The translations under genes were made by a program, and so were the position numbers. A DNA stretch of 64,000 nucleotides from Laspinema olomoucense D3b (GTDB taxonomy: Bacteria; Cyanobacteriota; Cyanobacteriia; Cyanobacteriales; Laspinemataceae), in NCBI RefSeq assembly GCF_025370785.1, contig NZ_JAMXFA010000025.1, positions 1 through 64,000 on the forward strand, given 5' to 3'. Positions 38,705-48,439 of this stretch are shown here, piece after piece. Under the pieces are notes generated by a model, which saw only the letters and a program-made list of their open reading frames with translations, was not told the origin of the DNA and searched no databases. Positions within the stretch are counted from its first letter, which is position 1; every line of letters begins with the position of its first letter.

Positions 38705-38816
38705 AGGGACCTCTTTTCTAGCTTGACAACATTATTAAAATGAGAATCGGAGAATGACCCGGTTAGGTCATCTCAACTATGACAAAATTTACCTTGAACC
38801 CACAAGAAGGCTCGCG

Positions 38817-38842
38817 CTCGACCCTCACCTGTTCGGGTCGAG
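38817..38842 (+). repeat. Left-end hairpin of the tnpB element
   Basis: CTCGACCC (38817-38824) and GGGTCGAG (38835-38842) pair with a 10-base loop. Such subterminal hairpins are recognised by IS200/IS605 transposases. It lies 70 bases upstream of the tnpB start. Confidence 0.55.
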
Positions 38843-38913
38843 ATGAATGGTGATGATCGACGGTCGGCTTTTATGGTAAAATTAACCCACAATTATCGGA
38901 ATCCGTCGAGAGT

Positions 38914-40245
38914 ATGCTCGTCCTTGAAGCCAAGTTATACGGCTCTAGTCAACAGTTCGCCATCATCGATGAGATGATTCGCACTGCTGGCTTTGTCCGT
39001 AATAAGTGCTTGCGCTTATGGATGGATTCCCCAAGAACTGGACAATACGACCTGTCAGCTTACTGTAAGGTTCTCGCATCTGAGTTTGAATGGGCGGGAA
39101 AACTGAACTCCCAGGCTCGACAAGCCAGTGCTCAACGAGCTTGGAATGCAATCAAGCGATTCTACGACAATTGCAAAAAACAGGTTTCAGAGAAGAAAGG
39201 CTATCCCCGTTTCAAGAAGGCCCGTTCGGTAGAGTACAAGACCAGCGGTTGGAAACTCTCTGAAGACTGCCAGTCTCTGACATTTACCGATAAGTTTAAG
39301 GCGGGAACCTTTCGGATCAGAGGAGCCTTGGACCTCAATTACTACGATAAATTTCTCATCAAACGAGTCCGAGTCATTCGTCGGGCTGACGGGTATTACG
39401 CTCAGTTTTGCATCCAGTGCGATAAAACTGAGACCGTTAAGCCCTCTCACCGGGCCGTTGGTTTAGATGTGGGGTTAAACCATTTCTATACTGACAGCGA
39501 TGGCCAAACCGTCGAGCATCCCCGATTCTTGCGGAAGTCGTCCCAGGCGCTCAAACGCTTGCAACGACAAGTGTCTCGTAAGAAGAAGGGGTCTAACAAC
39601 CGACGTAAAGCGATTAACCGACTTGGACGAAAACACCTCAAAGTCCAACGCCAGCGTAAAGATTTTGCCTCGAAGTTGGCAAGATGCGTCGTGTCATCTA
39701 ACGATGTCGTGGTGTTTGAAGACTTGAGAGTGCGAAATCTACTCAAAAACCACAAGTTGGCTAAAAGCATCTCGGATGCTAGTTGGAGACAATTCTTTGA
39801 GTGGTTGGAGTATTACGGGAAAGTATTTGGCAAAATAGTCATTGGTATTGCTCCTGAATACACCTCCCAAGAGTGTTCCGCTTGTGGTGAAAGGGTCAAG
39901 AAAACCCTCAGCCACAGAACTCATGTTTGTTCATGCGGTTGTGTTCTTGATCGAGACCATAATGCCGCATTGAATATTTTGGCGAAGGGTTTGGTAGCAA
40001 TCGGTAGGGGCGGGCAGTCCCAAACCGCTGGTCTGAAACCAGAAAACGCCTCTGGAGAGATTAACCTCTGCGGGATGAGTGAGAGCTTATCTCGTAAGTT
40101 GATTCGGGGAAGGAGGAACCCCGCATCGTACCCGCTAGGGTCGATGTCGGGAGGATGTCAGGAGTTATGCTATTTGGAGCAAACCCAGTCCGTACCCCTC
40201 CCCACTGGAAGGGACTTCGGGCCATCCTCGGGACTTCAATCCTGA
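38914..40245 (+). CDS. tnpB: TnpB RNA-guided nuclease of an IS1341-like element
   Basis: A 443-residue RuvC-type nuclease that cuts target DNA guided by an RNA from the element's right end. Visible motifs: the N-terminal HTH region (FVRNKCLRLWMD), AVGLDVGLNHFYT (RuvC-I aspartate), VVFEDLRVRNLL (RuvC-II glutamate), and the zinc finger CSACGERV...CSCGC then DRDHNAALNIL (RuvC-III aspartate). No tnpA (tyrosine transposase) is next to it, so it is a solo tnpB. About 85 residues beyond the zinc finger are unlike a folded domain; the open frame seems to run through the guide-RNA/right-end region up to the stop at 40243-40245. Expression would favour transposon retention. Confidence 0.93.
   Translation: MLVLEAKLYGSSQQFAIIDEMIRTAGFVRNKCLRLWMDSPRTGQYDLSAYCKVLASEFEWAGKLNSQARQASAQRAWNAIKRFYDNCKKQVSEKKGYPRFKKARSVEYKTSGWKLSEDCQSLTFTDKFKAGTFRIRGALDLNYYDKFLIKRVRVIRRADGYYAQFCIQCDKTETVKPSHRAVGLDVGLNHFYTDSDGQTVEHPRFLRKSSQALKRLQRQVSRKKKGSNNRRKAINRLGRKHLKVQRQRKDFASKLARCVVSSNDVVVFEDLRVRNLLKNHKLAKSISDASWRQFFEWLEYYGKVFGKIVIGIAPEYTSQECSACGERVKKTLSHRTHVCSCGCVLDRDHNAALNILAKGLVAIGRGGQSQTAGLKPENASGEINLCGMSESLSRKLIRGRRNPASYPLGSMSGGCQELCYLEQTQSVPLPTGRDFGPSSGLQS
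40080..40240 (+). ncRNA. Possible guide (omega) RNA region and right end
   Basis: By analogy with characterised TnpB elements, the guide-RNA scaffold overlaps the 3' end of tnpB and ends at the right end. The terminal TTCAAT at 40235-40240 resembles the right-end signatures of this family. If correct, the guide sequence begins at 40241. The exact borders are inferred. Confidence 0.35.
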
Positions 40246-40291
40246 GAACTGAGAGGGTCCATCAAAACATGACTGGGTAAACCGTGTAAAC

Positions 40292-40314
40292 GACGGGGTT
40301 TCAGACCCGTTTTG
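40292..40314 (+). terminator. Short hairpin before the DUF1574 gene
   Basis: ACGGGG and CCCGT pair around TTTCAGA, followed by TTTTG. A weak intrinsic terminator at the edge of the tnpB element is likely. Confidence 0.4.
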
Positions 40315-40345
40315 AACAGATGAGGAGCGGGGAGAGGAATCATTC

Positions 40346-43300
40346 ATGGTAAACACACAGGAGCTGGTGCAGACTAATACAGGGATAACCCTAACCCAAT
40401 GGGCAGCCCAAGCCCTAGAGGTGCCGGGGGAAAACATTCATCTGCGTTTCCGTGGAAACACGCTGCACATTCTCTGGGAAAGCGAAAGCTGTCCATCGAT
40501 GGCGATCGCCGTCGCCAGACTGACGGATGCCCTCAAAAAACAAGGCATAGACAGCCTCTTACCCCCGGATCATCCCTCCATTGAGGAAATCTTCCTCTAC
40601 GGTCGCACCCTGGGGACGAAGCGTCCAGATTGGAGTGTGCGAATTGAATCCAGTCACCCGACTTCCCCGACACCTGCGGACTTGCCGTCCTCGGAGAATG
40701 GCCCCTCCTGTGCCGAACTCCAACCCACTCCAGCACCTCCCCCTACAGAAAATCTCCCCTTTTCCATTACCGATGCGCGGATGATGCTGAAGGTTCAAAG
40801 TCGTGCCTCCCTGGGAAATCCCGAAGCTGAAGCGCTGCTGGCAAAAGGGATGGCGCGGTATCTCACCGAAGCCCTCAGCCTCTATTCTGTCTCGGTCAAA
40901 GTCCTGATCCGGCCCCTGAAACGGGCCGCTCGCACCTGGGGCGATCGCCCCTATCCCCCTCGTCGTCTCTGGATCTTCTGTCAGTCCCCGGATTCCCCAG
41001 ACGCCACCCCCCTCGCCTTGCCGATCGCCGAACGGTTGCGAGAACTCCAGTTAACGGGATGCGCCGATGCTGCCATTCTCGGACGCACCACCCCCGACGG
41101 CAAACCGGAATTGCTCCTCCGGGTAGACCTCACTCCCACTACAGAACGGCTCACAAGCTGGGCCAAATGGGGGGATATCCCGGCCATCACTCGGCTGTTA
41201 AATCAAGCTGTTGCCTCTAAGGGTCTGGAAGTCGGCGCGGTCCAAAAAGACGCCACTCTGCATCTATTTTGCGGCAACTCTACCCCGGACTCAGACCCCA
41301 CCGCCACGGACTCTCCCCTAGCCGCTGCCGATAAATCCCTCTGCATCGATGCGATCGCCCCAATTCTCAAATCCCTCGCCCCCCAAGGACTCCACGCCGT
41401 TACCCTCTATGGCTGTCGTTACGGTCGCCAGCTTGACACCCCCTCCAACGCCCCACCGCTGTGGGTCGATTGGCTCGACTTACCCGCAGCCCGGGACCCC
41501 CTGCTGGCCCTCTCCCCCCGGGAACTCGCCACCCAAGGCAACCTGGACGCCCTCCAGTTCTTGCTCGATCGCCTCGTCAATCCGGAACTCGATGCCAAAC
41601 TCAACGGCAGTGGCCTTTCCGTCTTCCTGCGCCAAGACCCTGACCTGCTGCATATCATGGTCGAAGGCTCCACCTGTCCCGACCAAGACACCCTCGCGCC
41701 CCTCGTCCTGGAATTCCTCCAGGATTTGAACCTCAATGGGGTCGAGGAGCTTCGTCTGTATGGTCGTCGAGGGGGGGATAAGCATCCCTCCTGGCGCTAC
41801 CATACCCCCATTTTTGCCCCCTCCAGCCTCCTCCCCCTAGAGCCGGAACCGAGTCTATCCACCCCAGAAGACCCGACTCCAGAACCGCTAGAAGGCCCGG
41901 AACCTGAGTTAGCCGAGGAAACTCCCGAACCCGCGATCGCCTTTACCCACGGCGATCCCGATGCTACAGAGGACCTCCCAGAAGCCGTAGAGTCCATGTT
42001 TGCCTCGGACCCACCGGAGGAATTACAAGCCTGTCTGACTAAACAAGTGATCCCCCTGGCGCCTCGGGAGCGTCCCTCCCCGGGTTGGGTCACCCGCTTG
42101 CTGTTGCTCACGGGTTTATTTATTCCCGCTAAAACCTTCCGTCGCGCTCCGGCAAGCAGCGGTAAAGTTGCCTTCATTTGGGGCTTTCTGGGTTTATTAG
42201 TCATGTTGCAGACCGATTTGTTCTTGGGTCATGCTGCCTGGTTCCCCGTCTCCTCCTCCCCTTCTGCGGAAACCGCAACGGTGTCAGGAGAACCGGAGGC
42301 AGACCCCAATTCCCTACCGGATGCCAGTTCCCAGGAGGGATCCAGCTTTGGTGAACTCTCCCGGAATCCCTCGCCAAATGAGGATGACCCGATTTTTAAT
42401 GGCTCTAGCTTTACGGACTCTCAGGAGGATCCGGCGATCGCCGTTAACCCGGAGACGGTGCCAACCTTTGACTATCCAACCTTTAACTCTCAGCAGTTAG
42501 ATGAACAACTGCGGTTGTATCTGCAATATTTAGCTACCTCGGGTGCCCCGGATGTGTTGATTATTGGCAGTTCCCGGGCCTTGCGCGGGGTGGCTCCCAT
42601 GACGATTGAGGAATCTCTCTCCTCCCGTTATCCGGGACTGAAGGTGTTTAACTTCGGCATAAATGGGGCCACAGCCCAGGTGGCTGACTTTGTGGTTCGT
42701 GAACTGATTCCACAAGAGCAATTACCAAAACTGATTCTTTGGGCCGATGGAGCCAGGGCCTTCAATAGTGGCCGGAGCGATCGCACCTTTGAGGCAATTT
42801 CCCGGTCCCCCGGATATCGTCATCTCCTCCTCGGCAATCGACCTCGGATCCCGGAAATGGCGAAGGATGATGATGCCAGTCAGTCTCTCTCCTCCCTAAG
42901 TGAATCCCTCGTCCAACGGGCTCGGACTGGGTTAAATGTCCAGGAAAGTTATGAAACTCTAGACCAGTGGATTAATGAGAAGCTGGCATCCCTGTCGGCG
43001 AATTATCAACAGCGCGATCGCCTCCAAGGTTTTCTGCGGGGTCAACTCCTCTTACCCCTAGCAGACATCGCGAACAATTTCATTCCCGAACCCAGTCGTC
43101 CCTCACCGGAGGCGATCGCGGAAACCACCACGGACCCCACATTCGATTCTGTGGAACAGAGCATCATCGCCTTGAGTGAAGAATCCGCAGCGTTATCCGG
43201 TCCGGACACCCTCGAACCCTCCACCCTTTCTAACGGGTTCTTACCCTTGTCCGTGCGGTTTAATCCCATGACCTACTATGAAAAACACGCTCGGGTTTCG

Positions 43301-43654
43301 GGGGACTATGATGCAGATTACGAGTCATTCCAACTGGTGGGAATCCAAACTGCTGCTGTCACCAACCTGCTGGAATTTACCCGCCAGCATCAGATTCCCT
43401 TGGTGTTTATTAATATGCCCTTAACTCAGGAATATTTGGACCCAGTACGTTTAGAATATGAACGGGAATTCCAAAAATATATGCTGAGTTTATCCTTAGA
43501 AAAAGAAGGACTCAGTTTCCGGGACCTCAGTCAACTTTGGCCGACAGAAATCGATCGCTTTTCTGACCCCAGTCACCTCAACCGCTATGGTGCACACGAG
43601 GTTTCTAACCGTTTATCCCAAGACCCGATGATTCCTTGGCCCCAAACTCAGTGA
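40346..43654 (+). CDS. Large SGNH/DUF1574-type membrane protein with internal repeats
   Basis: A 1102-residue protein, ATG 40346 with GGAG upstream. The N-terminal 520 residues contain three or four degenerate copies of a roughly 90-residue domain: (IHLRFRGNTLHILWES, LHLFCGN, LLHIMVEGSTCPDQ), each ending LYGRxxGxxxPxW. A Pro/Glu-rich linker follows, then one hydrophobic segment (VAFIWGFLGLLVMLQTDLFL, about residue 610-630). The C-terminal 450 residues are an SGNH hydrolase-like domain, with DVLIIGSSRALRG (catalytic serine) and FSDPSHLNRYGAHEV (Asp/His). DUF1574 proteins are cyanobacterial; the O-acyl transfer or esterase role is an inference. Its expression might be affected by the upstream tnpB element. 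Confidence 0.85.
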   Translation: MVNTQELVQTNTGITLTQWAAQALEVPGENIHLRFRGNTLHILWESESCPSMAIAVARLTDALKKQGIDSLLPPDHPSIEEIFLYGRTLGTKRPDWSVRIESSHPTSPTPADLPSSENGPSCAELQPTPAPPPTENLPFSITDARMMLKVQSRASLGNPEAEALLAKGMARYLTEALSLYSVSVKVLIRPLKRAARTWGDRPYPPRRLWIFCQSPDSPDATPLALPIAERLRELQLTGCADAAILGRTTPDGKPELLLRVDLTPTTERLTSWAKWGDIPAITRLLNQAVASKGLEVGAVQKDATLHLFCGNSTPDSDPTATDSPLAAADKSLCIDAIAPILKSLAPQGLHAVTLYGCRYGRQLDTPSNAPPLWVDWLDLPAARDPLLALSPRELATQGNLDALQFLLDRLVNPELDAKLNGSGLSVFLRQDPDLLHIMVEGSTCPDQDTLAPLVLEFLQDLNLNGVEELRLYGRRGGDKHPSWRYHTPIFAPSSLLPLEPEPSLSTPEDPTPEPLEGPEPELAEETPEPAIAFTHGDPDATEDLPEAVESMFASDPPEELQACLTKQVIPLAPRERPSPGWVTRLLLLTGLFIPAKTFRRAPASSGKVAFIWGFLGLLVMLQTDLFLGHAAWFPVSSSPSAETATVSGEPEADPNSLPDASSQEGSSFGELSRNPSPNEDDPIFNGSSFTDSQEDPAIAVNPETVPTFDYPTFNSQQLDEQLRLYLQYLATSGAPDVLIIGSSRALRGVAPMTIEESLSSRYPGLKVFNFGINGATAQVADFVVRELIPQEQLPKLILWADGARAFNSGRSDRTFEAISRSPGYRHLLLGNRPRIPEMAKDDDASQSLSSLSESLVQRARTGLNVQESYETLDQWINEKLASLSANYQQRDRLQGFLRGQLLLPLADIANNFIPEPSRPSPEAIAETTTDPTFDSVEQSIIALSEESAALSGPDTLEPSTLSNGFLPLSVRFNPMTYYEKHARVSGDYDADYESFQLVGIQTAAVTNLLEFTRQHQIPLVFINMPLTQEYLDPVRLEYEREFQKYMLSLSLEKEGLSFRDLSQLWPTEIDRFSDPSHLNRYGAHEVSNRLSQDPMIPWPQTQ

Positions 43655-43851
43655 GAATTAACAGGGAATAAAACCTCAACTCTTCTCCCCTGTTCGTCGT
43701 GACGTTTAGTTGTCATTTGGATGCGCTATTCGGGTTGAGAAAAACTCCTATTTTCTCTCTATAAACCTGAATAAACGACTAAACTTGTTACTACAAAGAG
43801 GGGAGAATCGCTTAAATTTTTTTAGCCCGGATGAGGGAGGGAAGCAGAGGA

Positions 43852-45342
43852 TTAGTCCCGACGAATCCAGCTTAATAGCCAAGAAAATAGGGCAAAAACA
43901 ATTGTCCCTACGGCAATACTAATGAGGATCACCATCATAAATAAGGCGATGGAGGGGGAGCGATCGGGGGGATTGAGGGCGGTGACGGGTTGATCTAAAC
44001 TCAGGTAAATGGAACTGGCAGCGACAACGGCAGCAGTTCCGACTCCAACGGCGATCGCTTCGAGTTTGGTTTCCAGATGTCGTTCGCGATCGATGCGTTC
44101 GATTTCGACAATCCCCCGGATCGTGGCGATCGCGCGATCGACCAGTCCCTTGCCATGCACAAAATAATCTAAATCCGCTTTAATTCGTTCTTGAAAATAA
44201 GGCACTTCTTGTCTCGTAAAATTCTCCACAAAACTTAAATCAATCGGTTTTAAATAAAACACATCTAAATTTTGCTTGCGCTGAATTTCATCAAGGGCGG
44301 CATCGTATTTTTTAGCATCAATGGCGATGGTATTTCGATTTCGCTCTAAAACCTGCTGGAGTCGGGAATACTCTAAGGCTAATCCAGGCATAATTTTTAG
44401 TTTTTGCTTCAGGCTTTCTAAATATTTATACCCCAGTCTTTTATTCGGCACTAAATTAGAGATTTGTTGATTAACATCCGAAATAATCCCCTCAATTTCC
44501 TCATACTTTTGATAGGTTTCCTGGTATCCCCTTCGAGTAAAATCAAAACTGGTTAATATTTTATTGCGATAATAAAACAATTCAATTAAATCCCAGTAGG
44601 CGGATTCAAACTTGCGTTTGAGGGTATCATCTCGAAAAAATAAAACTAAAATGTGCCGATAATCGGACTGACTTTCTAAAGTTTCAATATCTCCAAATTC
44701 AAAAATAGGGCTGCCAAATAACCGACCTTTATTGCTATAAGAAGGCCGCTTTTTGGGGTCTTCAATCAATTCCTCCACACATTGACAGGCCAAGTTCTTT
44801 AACCCTTCGGGAGAAAACTGCTTTTGCTCCTCAGTTAAATCCGCAGTTAGGAGAAGAGTTTGACCTAAAGAACTTTGGATAAAGTCGGGGAGTAACAGGT
44901 TTGAAGGTGTATTAAAGTGACCATAGATTGAAATAGGAACGGCGTCAGTTTGGCGCTCATTTTCTTTTTCAGGCCGCCGAATATTCAAGGCTAAGGCATA
45001 ACTATCATAAACCCGACGGGGACAAGCAATCCCCGTAAAATTAACAGGATATTCATCCACTTCCAGGGTTCCTTTAAAGTCGATTAGGCCGTTTTTGTGG
45101 AGATTGACGATATTGCCCGGTCCTTCTTCTTTGGGGTCGTAAGCCTGTTCTCCTTTGGGTGCATAATAACCCAATAAATCCAGGGGAGCATCATACCCAT
45201 ATTGGTTGAGAATTTGCCCCAGTTTTTCCCATAACTTTTCGGCCCCTGGTAAGATTGGAGCCTCAGAACGAATGCCGCTTTCATGGCGCAAATGGAAGGC
45301 AAATAAATGAATGTTTGGGGCGTTTACTTTTGGAGGATTCAT
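43852..45342 (-). CDS. Unrecognised protein with C-terminal membrane anchor
   Basis: A 496-residue protein. I prefer ATG 45342 (MNPPKVNAPNIHLF); the open frame extends 13 codons to a TTG. No ribosome site is clear for either. Residues about 90-250 contain IDFKGTLEVDEYPVNFTGIACPRRVYDSYALALN and FFRDDTLKRKFESAYWDLIEL; a long helical/coiled part (residues 260-420) with YQKYEEIEGIISDVNQQISNL follows. Two transmembrane segments lie at the end (VGVGTAAVVAASSIYLSL and ALFMMVILISIAVGTIVFALFSWLLSWI). I cannot name a family. Membrane-anchored proteins of this shape occur as effectors in conflict systems, but there is no proof here. Confidence 0.75.
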   Translation of the reverse strand: MNPPKVNAPNIHLFAFHLRHESGIRSEAPILPGAEKLWEKLGQILNQYGYDAPLDLLGYYAPKGEQAYDPKEEGPGNIVNLHKNGLIDFKGTLEVDEYPVNFTGIACPRRVYDSYALALNIRRPEKENERQTDAVPISIYGHFNTPSNLLLPDFIQSSLGQTLLLTADLTEEQKQFSPEGLKNLACQCVEELIEDPKKRPSYSNKGRLFGSPIFEFGDIETLESQSDYRHILVLFFRDDTLKRKFESAYWDLIELFYYRNKILTSFDFTRRGYQETYQKYEEIEGIISDVNQQISNLVPNKRLGYKYLESLKQKLKIMPGLALEYSRLQQVLERNRNTIAIDAKKYDAALDEIQRKQNLDVFYLKPIDLSFVENFTRQEVPYFQERIKADLDYFVHGKGLVDRAIATIRGIVEIERIDRERHLETKLEAIAVGVGTAAVVAASSIYLSLDQPVTALNPPDRSPSIALFMMVILISIAVGTIVFALFSWLLSWIRRD

Positions 45343-45896
45343 CACTAATTTTCTATATTTTTTGATTAATGCTGTTGCCAATGAAAGGGAAAATTTGGAA
45401 AATTCCCAGCATGGAGACTGATGGGTTTGGTTTAAGTTCCATCATTTAGATTCCCGCTCTTGAGCCGTTTCAAACCCTGGTATTTTAGCGAAAGGGTTTA
45501 TTCCGGGCCATCCGTCGAGAGGGGGAAAGTCTGATGTTTTGCTGAGGGCTTCTCCGGCTTTGCCACGCCTATAGCTAACCCGCGATCGCCTGCTTAAGGA
45601 ACTTTAATTTATTTCATGAATTGCCTTGATAATTGTGATAAAATGTTAGACTTTTAGGTTAGAGGGTTTTAGCGGTTGGTAGAGGGAGTGGAAACCTGGG
45701 AGTTAAATTTTTGTATAAAATTTAATAAAACAGCAGAAAATCTCCCATCCATGAATGGTTAAACAGGTGAATGAATCCTTGAATATTTGTGCAGCCCCAC
45801 CCTAGAGCCGATCGCGATCGCTCCCTGGATTGATTTTATCATCCCCTTGCCATCAAAGGGCGATTTTTAAACCCCGTTGACTCCCCTGACAATCCG
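45343..45896. other. Intergenic region, AT-rich
   Basis: About 550 bases. The 45600-45760 part is AT-rich (TTTTGTATAAAATTTAATAAAAC), suited to a promoter, and carries no gene. Nothing further is recognised. Confidence 0.35.
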
Positions 45897-47432
45897 TCAA
45901 TATCCCTCAGCTTCAATTTGCCGAACTGCCGTGAGTGCAGAATAACTCACCCCAGCGGTTCCTTCCCCGGGATGGGTGGAATCACCCACTAACCACAGAT
46001 GCGGAATTGGGGTCCGAGTGGCTAGTCCAAAGGGTCCAAATGTTGCCACACGCTGCCCCACACCTCCGACAATCCCGCGATCGCGTCCGGTAAACCGGGC
46101 AAAGGTACGCGGCGTCGCCGATTCCTGATAGACGATTGTCTCTGGATTCAGGGCAAAATACCCGGCCAAACGGGCGATCGCCTCAGTTTCATACTGTAGT
46201 TTTAACTGGGAATAATCCTCACAATTGGTCCAAATTTGGGTATCCGTAAACGAGGAAGCAGTAATCGTTGCCATACCCTTGGGCGATCGGCCATCTCCCA
46301 CCCGACTCACGGACACAAATAAAGAATTATTCTCCCCAATTTCTCTGCCATACTCATACAAAAATTGTAAATGCGGCGGACAATTCTCGGGAATCGCTTC
46401 CTGTTTCACCCCCAAATAAACCACAAATGCCCCCGACGCAGGGGGTAAATTCTCCACCCGACGCCGATACAACTGCTGAAATAAGTTTTCTGAACCTTTG
46501 GGCAACTCCACTAGGTTGATGAGATTTTGTACCGGCACATTAGCGACAATTAAATCCGGTTGTTCGGTCCAAATCTCCCCAGTTTTTTGATTGAGAATCG
46601 TCACTGTGGATGCGCCGGTTTCCGTGACCTGAATCTGTTTGACCGTATGGCGCATGAACAGTTCGCCCCCATGTTTTTCTAACCCTTCCACCAGGCGATC
46701 GCTCAATACCTGCATACTCCCTTTTAAATGCGATAACCCTTGGGGAGATTGGGACACCCCTAACGCCGTTGCTGCATACAATAACGCCGTTTCCTGGGCA
46801 TTTACCTGGGAATATAATTTCAGTTGCAAATCCAGAAAAGTTTTCAGCCGCTTGTCTTGTTTTAATCCCAACCATCCCAAGGCATCCTCCACCGTCATTA
46901 AGGTAAAGGGAACCGTAACCATCGTATCGGGACGGAAGGCTTTAATTAACTGCCAAATATCCCAGAGATTCCTCGGAGGTAATACCGGATCTCGCCCTTG
47001 AAACTGCCAGGAAGCCCGAAATAAAGTAGCCATTAACTGCCAAAAGGTTTCGCTACCGGGAAACTGGCGCTGCCGTTCCATTTGCCATTGTTGCGGGTCC
47101 CGCCAAATATTAATCGGGGTGGTTTCTCCGGGCAAAAATACCGCGCAGGCGGGGTCACAATCGCTTGCTTCGGGTAAATTGATTCCTAATTCTGAAAAAA
47201 TCCGGTGATGAATCCCCCCCGGTTCTAATCCAGCTACTTGTGTTGCGCCCACATCAAAGATAAATCCCTGTCGCCGGAAGGTCGAAGCGCATCCCCCGGG
47301 AACGATCGCTAGGTCAAAAACCCGCACTCCATAGCCTCTTTTGGCTAATAATGCCCCGGCAGTTAACCCGCCAATTCCTGCCCCAATAACAATAACGCGA
47401 GGTTTGTTTTTACCCTGATGATGGCTTGACAT
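45897..47432 (-). CDS. crtD: C-3',4' desaturase, CrtD type
   Basis: An FAD-dependent carotenoid desaturase that introduces the 3',4' double bond on the way to myxoxanthophyll (myxol glycoside). The 511-residue protein begins with the dinucleotide fold VIVIGAGIGGLTAGALLAKRGY, then VPGGCASTFRRQGFIFDVGATQVAGLEPGGIHHRIFSELG, and ends with the FAD-binding HLWLVGDSTHPGEGTAGVSYSAL. It closely follows the cyanobacterial CrtD protein as I recall it; related CrtH isomerases differ in the GGSAGY motif region. Confidence in the family is high and in the specific reaction moderate. Confidence 0.85.
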   Translation of the reverse strand: MSSHHQGKNKPRVIVIGAGIGGLTAGALLAKRGYGVRVFDLAIVPGGCASTFRRQGFIFDVGATQVAGLEPGGIHHRIFSELGINLPEASDCDPACAVFLPGETTPINIWRDPQQWQMERQRQFPGSETFWQLMATLFRASWQFQGRDPVLPPRNLWDIWQLIKAFRPDTMVTVPFTLMTVEDALGWLGLKQDKRLKTFLDLQLKLYSQVNAQETALLYAATALGVSQSPQGLSHLKGSMQVLSDRLVEGLEKHGGELFMRHTVKQIQVTETGASTVTILNQKTGEIWTEQPDLIVANVPVQNLINLVELPKGSENLFQQLYRRRVENLPPASGAFVVYLGVKQEAIPENCPPHLQFLYEYGREIGENNSLFVSVSRVGDGRSPKGMATITASSFTDTQIWTNCEDYSQLKLQYETEAIARLAGYFALNPETIVYQESATPRTFARFTGRDRGIVGGVGQRVATFGPFGLATRTPIPHLWLVGDSTHPGEGTAGVSYSALTAVRQIEAEGY

Positions 47433-47737
47433 TCGAGATAAGCTTTACATTTTTTAATACTTTTTTAATTGTAAAGGATTTTTCAGAATTTGGGAACGGT
47501 GGGCGCGGGGCCAAAATTAACAAGTCAGCAGGTCCAGGGGCTGATCCCGACGGTCTCCCCCATCTGAGATTGGGGGATTTTAGCCAGAATTTAATAAGAA
47601 GCAGTCTTTAATTTCCACAAAAATTGGGCAACGGTTAAGGGGCTGTAATTAGGGCGAATGGCTTTCAATTCTGAGTCGGAGATAGAGTGAGCATAGTAGA
47701 TGATTCCCTGATAGGGTGAAGGCGATCGCAGTGTGAA
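47433..47737. other. Intergenic region with a terminator-like hairpin
   Basis: About 305 bases. CCCCCA (47557-47562) and TGGGGG (47571-47576) pair, then ATTTTAG follows, a weak plus-strand terminator. No gene recognised. It probably contains the promoter of crtD. Confidence 0.35.
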
Positions 47738-48064
47738 TTAGACTAGGATGGTTGTGCCGACTCGAAGCACTTCCGCATCAGATTCTGACTCTACAATATC
47801 AAGTTCACAGGCGAGGTCACTGATTTCCAAAATGTATTGGACGGAAGTATTTAAGTTGCACAAACTTAAGCGTTTGCCCGTTTTGCGAACTAGGCGATCG
47901 ACCGCCAATAAGGTGCTGACGCCACAATGACCCAAGGACTTGACCCCGGCCAAATCAATGAAATAATGGTTATAGTTTTCTGCCACTAAAGCTGCAATTT
48001 TTTGCTGAAGCATGGCGGAGACTTTTACATCTAAATTGCCCTGGGGTTTAACAATGACGTTCAT
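47738..48064 (-). CDS. STAS-domain protein without the usual phospho-serine
   Basis: A 108-residue protein, GGAGGA upstream of ATG 48064. The fold is STAS (anti-sigma factor antagonist): GNLDVKVSAMLQQKIAALVAE, YFIDLAGVKSLGHCGVSTLLAV, GKRLSLCNLNTSVQYILEIS. The site phosphorylated by anti-sigma kinases is normally a Ser in 'DSSG'; here the segment is LGHCG, so regulation by phosphorylation at that residue looks absent. Cyanobacterial STAS proteins of this kind may have structural or signalling roles. Isolated on the leftward strand. Confidence 0.9.
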   Translation of the reverse strand: MNVIVKPQGNLDVKVSAMLQQKIAALVAENYNHYFIDLAGVKSLGHCGVSTLLAVDRLVRKTGKRLSLCNLNTSVQYILEISDLACELDIVESESDAEVLRVGTTILV

Positions 48065-48439
48065 GCTGCTTGTCCTCCAAAACGGTCCATTGAATGGTTA
48101 CCCTGATTAGTAATTCATCGGATGCCCCTGATAAAGTCAGCCAACGGGTGTTGGTTTTTACTGGATGAGGGAAAAATCCTCTCTGTTTTTATTATATGGG
48201 GCTGGGGGGATTGGGAGGATGGGGGATGGGGAGGATGGGGAGGATGGGGGAGAATTGGGAGATATAACGGGTTAACAATTCCAGATATTGGGAGATGTAA
48301 TAGATAGAAAGGCTCCCTATTTGGGGCGATCGCCTTGGGGTGAAGCAGCTTGGCAAGGGAGAAATCAGTGATTGTGCCCTCCCCATTGCGTAAAGAATGA
48401 TTAAGATAGAAGAAGAAATCTCAAATAAACGAGTATCTA
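48065..48439. other. Intergenic region with a purine-rich tract
   Basis: About 375 bases. It contains the GGAGGATGGGG microsatellite at 48197-48264, then TAATAGATAGAAAGGC and a TAAAGAATGATTAAGATAG stretch that may be the promoter of the M16 peptidase gene. No gene. Confidence 0.4.
48197..48264. repeat. Short purine-rich microsatellite
   Basis: GGGGGA, GGGAGGAT and GGGGAGGATGG units form a G-run series similar to the tract at 13855-14102. Potential G-quadruplex. Confidence 0.7.
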
